A stretch of DNA of 26,003 nt from Clostridiaceae bacterium (GTDB taxonomy: Bacteria; Bacillota; Clostridia; Oscillospirales; Acutalibacteraceae), in NCBI GenBank assembly GCA_016297645.1, contig JAEDGF010000025.1, forward strand, positions 1 to 26,003. Direction: 5' to 3'. The notes below the pieces were generated by a model. That model made no database searches. It had not been told where the DNA came from and saw nothing but the letters and a program-made list of their open reading frames with translations. Position numbers and translations under genes: made by a program. Below, in pieces: positions 23,825-26,003 of the stretch. Within the stretch, counting starts at the first letter, position 1; every line of letters begins with the position of its first letter.

Positions 23825-24979
23825 ATGGCAAAAATAATCGCGTTCTTTATGTCGGTGATAATGTTCTTTTTCCCGACTCTGAACATTCCCGAGGTTGATG
23901 TAGACCCGGAATCGTTCAACACAAACTACACAAATGTTTTCGTACACGGCTTTTCCGGATGGGGCGAATATAATACGCTCAACTCGGTATTCCCGTACTG
24001 GGGCGTGAACAACGGCGATTTGATGAAGTATCTTTCGGCACGCGGTTTTGACTGCCACGCTGCGACCGTTTCGCCCTCTGCAAGCGCATGGGACAGAGCC
24101 TGCGAGCTTTACGCACAGCTCACCGGAACAAAGACGGACTACGGCGAAAAGCACAGCAGCGAATGCGGACACGCAAGATACGGCAAGGATTACTCCAAAA
24201 AGCCCCTTATTGCAAAATGGAGCGAAATCGATAAAATAAATCTGTTCGGTCACTCCTTCGGCGGTGCGACCGTACGGCTCCTCGCACACCTCATGGAACA
24301 CGGAAGCGCGGAAGAAAAAGCATCGGGAAATTCCGTTTCTCCGTTGTTTGAAGGCGGAAAAGGCAGCTGGATATATTCGATAACAACACTCTCGGCTCCT
24401 CATAACGGAACATCAAGCTACAATATTCAGGAGGAACTCGATTCCGATCCGAACGCAACTGCACAGGAAAAGCTCGTTGCAAAGGCTATCCTCGGAATCG
24501 GCGAAATCACCTCGGGCGAAAGAACCGAAAACGACACAGCGATCTACGAAATGAACATAGATAACGCCATGGCGCTCAACGAAAAAATAGATACCGTTGA
24601 CGGAATATACTATTTCTCGTTTGCCTGCGACGGCACAAAGCAGGACGAAAACGGCAAGCTCGTCCCCGATACGGACATAATTTCCGGGATGTATCTCGTT
24701 GCCGCGGACAGAATGTGCAGCTATACCGGCAAAACGAAAAACGGCTATGTCATCGATGAAAAATGGCAGAATAACGACGGTCTTGTCAACACCTATTCGG
24801 CTCTTGCACCTATCGGAGCGCCGCAGACGGAGTTTAACGAGGACTGCGTAAACACCGGAATATGGAATGTTATGCCCGTACAAAAAGGTAGCCACACCAC
24901 ATTACAGGGCGGCATGACGGATTATTTCAACTGCCGTACCTTCTATGTCGATTACCTTACATTTATAAATACCCTTTAA
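23825..24979 (+). CDS. Secreted lipase, family I.5-like alpha/beta hydrolase
   Basis: The 384-residue protein starts with a hydrophobic signal or anchor segment (about 4-19) and resembles thermostable lipases of family I.5. The oxyanion motif VHGFSGWG is at 40-47. The nucleophile is S144 in GHSFGG; D318 in NNDGLVNT and H357 in KGSHTTL complete the catalytic triad. DRACELYAQL (90-99) and the DYGEKHSSECGHARYG segment (105-120) correspond to the zinc-site region of that family. It should hydrolyse acylglycerols or other esters outside the cell. An AAAGGAAGGG site precedes the ATG by 6-7 bases. No cleavage site is clear. It probably shares the DUF4317 promoter. Confidence 0.87.
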   Translation: MAKIIAFFMSVIMFFFPTLNIPEVDVDPESFNTNYTNVFVHGFSGWGEYNTLNSVFPYWGVNNGDLMKYLSARGFDCHAATVSPSASAWDRACELYAQLTGTKTDYGEKHSSECGHARYGKDYSKKPLIAKWSEIDKINLFGHSFGGATVRLLAHLMEHGSAEEKASGNSVSPLFEGGKGSWIYSITTLSAPHNGTSSYNIQEELDSDPNATAQEKLVAKAILGIGEITSGERTENDTAIYEMNIDNAMALNEKIDTVDGIYYFSFACDGTKQDENGKLVPDTDIISGMYLVAADRMCSYTGKTKNGYVIDEKWQNNDGLVNTYSALAPIGAPQTEFNEDCVNTGIWNVMPVQKGSHTTLQGGMTDYFNCRTFYVDYLTFINTL

Positions 24980-25036
24980 TGCAGACCGACGGGAGTAAAA
25001 TCCCGTACACATATAAACTGCAACAATATTACTATT

Positions 25037-25070
25037 CCCTGCCGTCACAACGCTGCAGGGGATATTTTTT
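25037..25070 (+). terminator. Terminator after the lipase gene
   Basis: CCCTGC (25037-25042) pairs with GCAGGG (25055-25060), with CGT/ACG inside, followed by GATATTTTTT. It lies about 60 bases after the stop. Confidence 0.75.
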
Positions 25071-25094
25071 ACAAAAAAGCGGCGAACAAAGGCG

Positions 25095-25703
25095 TTACCG
25101 ATTTTTCGCCATAATACTTTTCACCCATCTGTCGAGAAAACGCATCTGTTCTTCGGTGTGAAACCAATGCTCGCCGCCGGGCATGACCGCAAGCGGCGCG
25201 CCCGTTTTCTTTGAAAAGCCGGAAATTGTATCAAACGAAGTCAGCGAATCGTTCTCGCCGTAGAGGATATGAGTCGGCACTCGCCAGCCGACGGGGTGTT
25301 CGCGCACATAACAGAGATACTCCCACGAAAGTGTTTCGCCGAAGGCGGTGGCAATGCTCTTTTCCGTTCGCAGTTCATCCTCCGTTACGCCTGCCCATTT
25401 CATCATATCCGTTATCAGGCGTTCCATATCGACAATGGGCGAAATAAACAGCGCGCCGTCAACATCATCAGCGGAGAGCGACATCATACTGAAAAACGCA
25501 CCTATGCTGTTTGCAATAAGAAGCGCCCGGTCACCGTCTTTTTTCTGTTCGGAAAAGAACCGTGCAAACTCCTCTTTTGCCGCCCACGGCGTGTTTGATT
25601 TATAGTCAAAACCGATTACTTCACTCTGCGGAAACAACTTTTTGTAATGCTCCGCTTCATCTGCGGAGCCGCTTTTGCCGTGTACATATATAACTTTTTT
25701 CAT
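25095..25703 (-). CDS. Small alpha/beta hydrolase (YdeN/RBBP9-like)
   Basis: The 202-residue hydrolase starts MKKVIYVHGKSG. The nucleophile elbow is ANSIG with S66 (a variant of GxSxG). D152 in YGENDSL and H179 in GGEHWF complete the triad, a spacing usual for serine hydrolases of this size. No signal peptide with this start. The frame stays open upstream, and a TTG at 25784 with a strong GGGGAGG would add 27 residues including a hydrophobic stretch; I keep the ATG because it begins the conserved fold and has GAAAGG nine bases upstream. Substrate unknown. Confidence 0.83.
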   Translation of the reverse strand: MKKVIYVHGKSGSADEAEHYKKLFPQSEVIGFDYKSNTPWAAKEEFARFFSEQKKDGDRALLIANSIGAFFSMMSLSADDVDGALFISPIVDMERLITDMMKWAGVTEDELRTEKSIATAFGETLSWEYLCYVREHPVGWRVPTHILYGENDSLTSFDTISGFSKKTGAPLAVMPGGEHWFHTEEQMRFLDRWVKSIMAKNR

Positions 25704-25949
25704 AATAAATACCTTTCTTTTTCGCCGCAAAGCAACGGACAAAAAAACGCAGACGAAAAACGGCACGATTTTTTGCAGGCTCAAATTTTTATCCTCCCCT
25801 GCTTGTGAATCATGCGCGTCCTGTCGCATAACGGGGCTTTGTCCGAAACGCTTTTTACCGCGGCGTTTTCGAACTATATTATGGTAGCGGAAAATTGAAA
25901 AGTCAATTGATTCCGCAATTCCTTACCGAATTTTAACCGTTTCTTAATC
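25704..25949 (-). other. Long leader of the hydrolase gene with a possible TTG start
   Basis: Between promoter and ATG lie about 170 transcribed bases. They contain GGGGAGG eight bases before TTG 25784, whose frame runs into the hydrolase through VPFFVCVFLSVALRRKRK. It is either an N-terminal extension with a membrane helix or a leader. No known riboswitch fold was recognised. Confidence 0.4.
25878..25906 (-). promoter_or_regulatory. Promoter of the alpha/beta hydrolase gene
   Basis: On the minus strand TTGACT (25901-25906), 17 bases, CATAAT (25878-25883). It lies about 175 bases before the ATG. Confidence 0.6.
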
Positions 25950-26003
25950 TTAGGCTGACGGGATTCAAACCCATGTCGCCCGTCAGTGCCCCCTTTCGGC
26001 ACT
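25950..26003 (-). other. tRNA-T-arm-like sequence, inverted relative to the left edge
   Basis: Read on the minus strand this ends in the same 14 bases as the left-edge element (TCCCGTCAGCCTAA), and 24 of 28 bases match overall. The T loop is TTTGAAT, with T where C56 should be, so it is a poor tRNA. It can instead fold as CTGACGGG/CCCGTCAG after a hairpin AGTGCC/GGCACT. Its 5' part is outside the window. Confidence 0.4.

Noticed and set aside
1..26003. CRISPR array, transposase, integrase or phage genes
   Set aside because: No regularly spaced repeats, DDE/recombinase motifs or phage structural genes were seen.

Overview
The window looks like chromosomal DNA of a low-to-mid GC Bacillota of the class Clostridia, probably a gut-type anaerobe. 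The signs are strong GGAGG ribosome sites, TTGACA/TATAAT promoters, a sodium-pumping biotin decarboxylase, an oxygen-sensitive glycyl-radical enzyme, Bce/Lia-type envelope stress genes and a DUF4317 protein. No transposase, integrase, phage gene or CRISPR array is visible. All family calls come from reading the translated sequence; no database search was run.

Layout. 1-55: a tRNA-like 3' end. 109-825 (-): TcdA-type ThiF/E1-like enzyme. 1091-4470 (+): four-gene sodium-translocating decarboxylase operon (carboxyltransferase, gamma-like subunit, biotin carrier, beta membrane pump) with a clear promoter and terminator. 4656-9368 (-): IclR regulator, SDR dehydrogenase, short glycyl-radical enzyme, its radical-SAM activase and an unrecorded-looking 48-residue Cys protein, apparently one operon. 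The radical enzyme has GCNQ where its relatives usually have GCVE. 9536-10786 (-): O-antigen ligase/polymerase-like membrane protein. 10896-11615 (+): glycerophosphodiester phosphodiesterase. 11816-12117 (-): a scar in which the first residues of a CpsB/YwqE-type tyrosine phosphatase run into the C-terminal end of a Wzz/CpsC-type chain-length protein, behind an intact promoter: the remains of a deleted capsule locus.

12352-21542 (-): nine genes on one strand: TetR regulator, ABC ATPase and permease, LiaF-like protein, DUF4097 protein, BceR/BceS-like two-component system and BceA/BceB-like transporter. The bceA-like gene also has its own promoter region with a site matching the BceR-type consensus. 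Together these look like a cell-envelope or antimicrobial-peptide stress module under TetR control. 21708-22564 (+): a 28-codon leader whose stop overlaps the start of a ZIP metal transporter. 22639-24979 (+): DUF4317 protein and a secreted family I.5-type lipase. 25095-25703 (-): a small alpha/beta hydrolase. The right end (25950-26003) carries an inverted, diverged copy of the tRNA-like end seen at the left edge.
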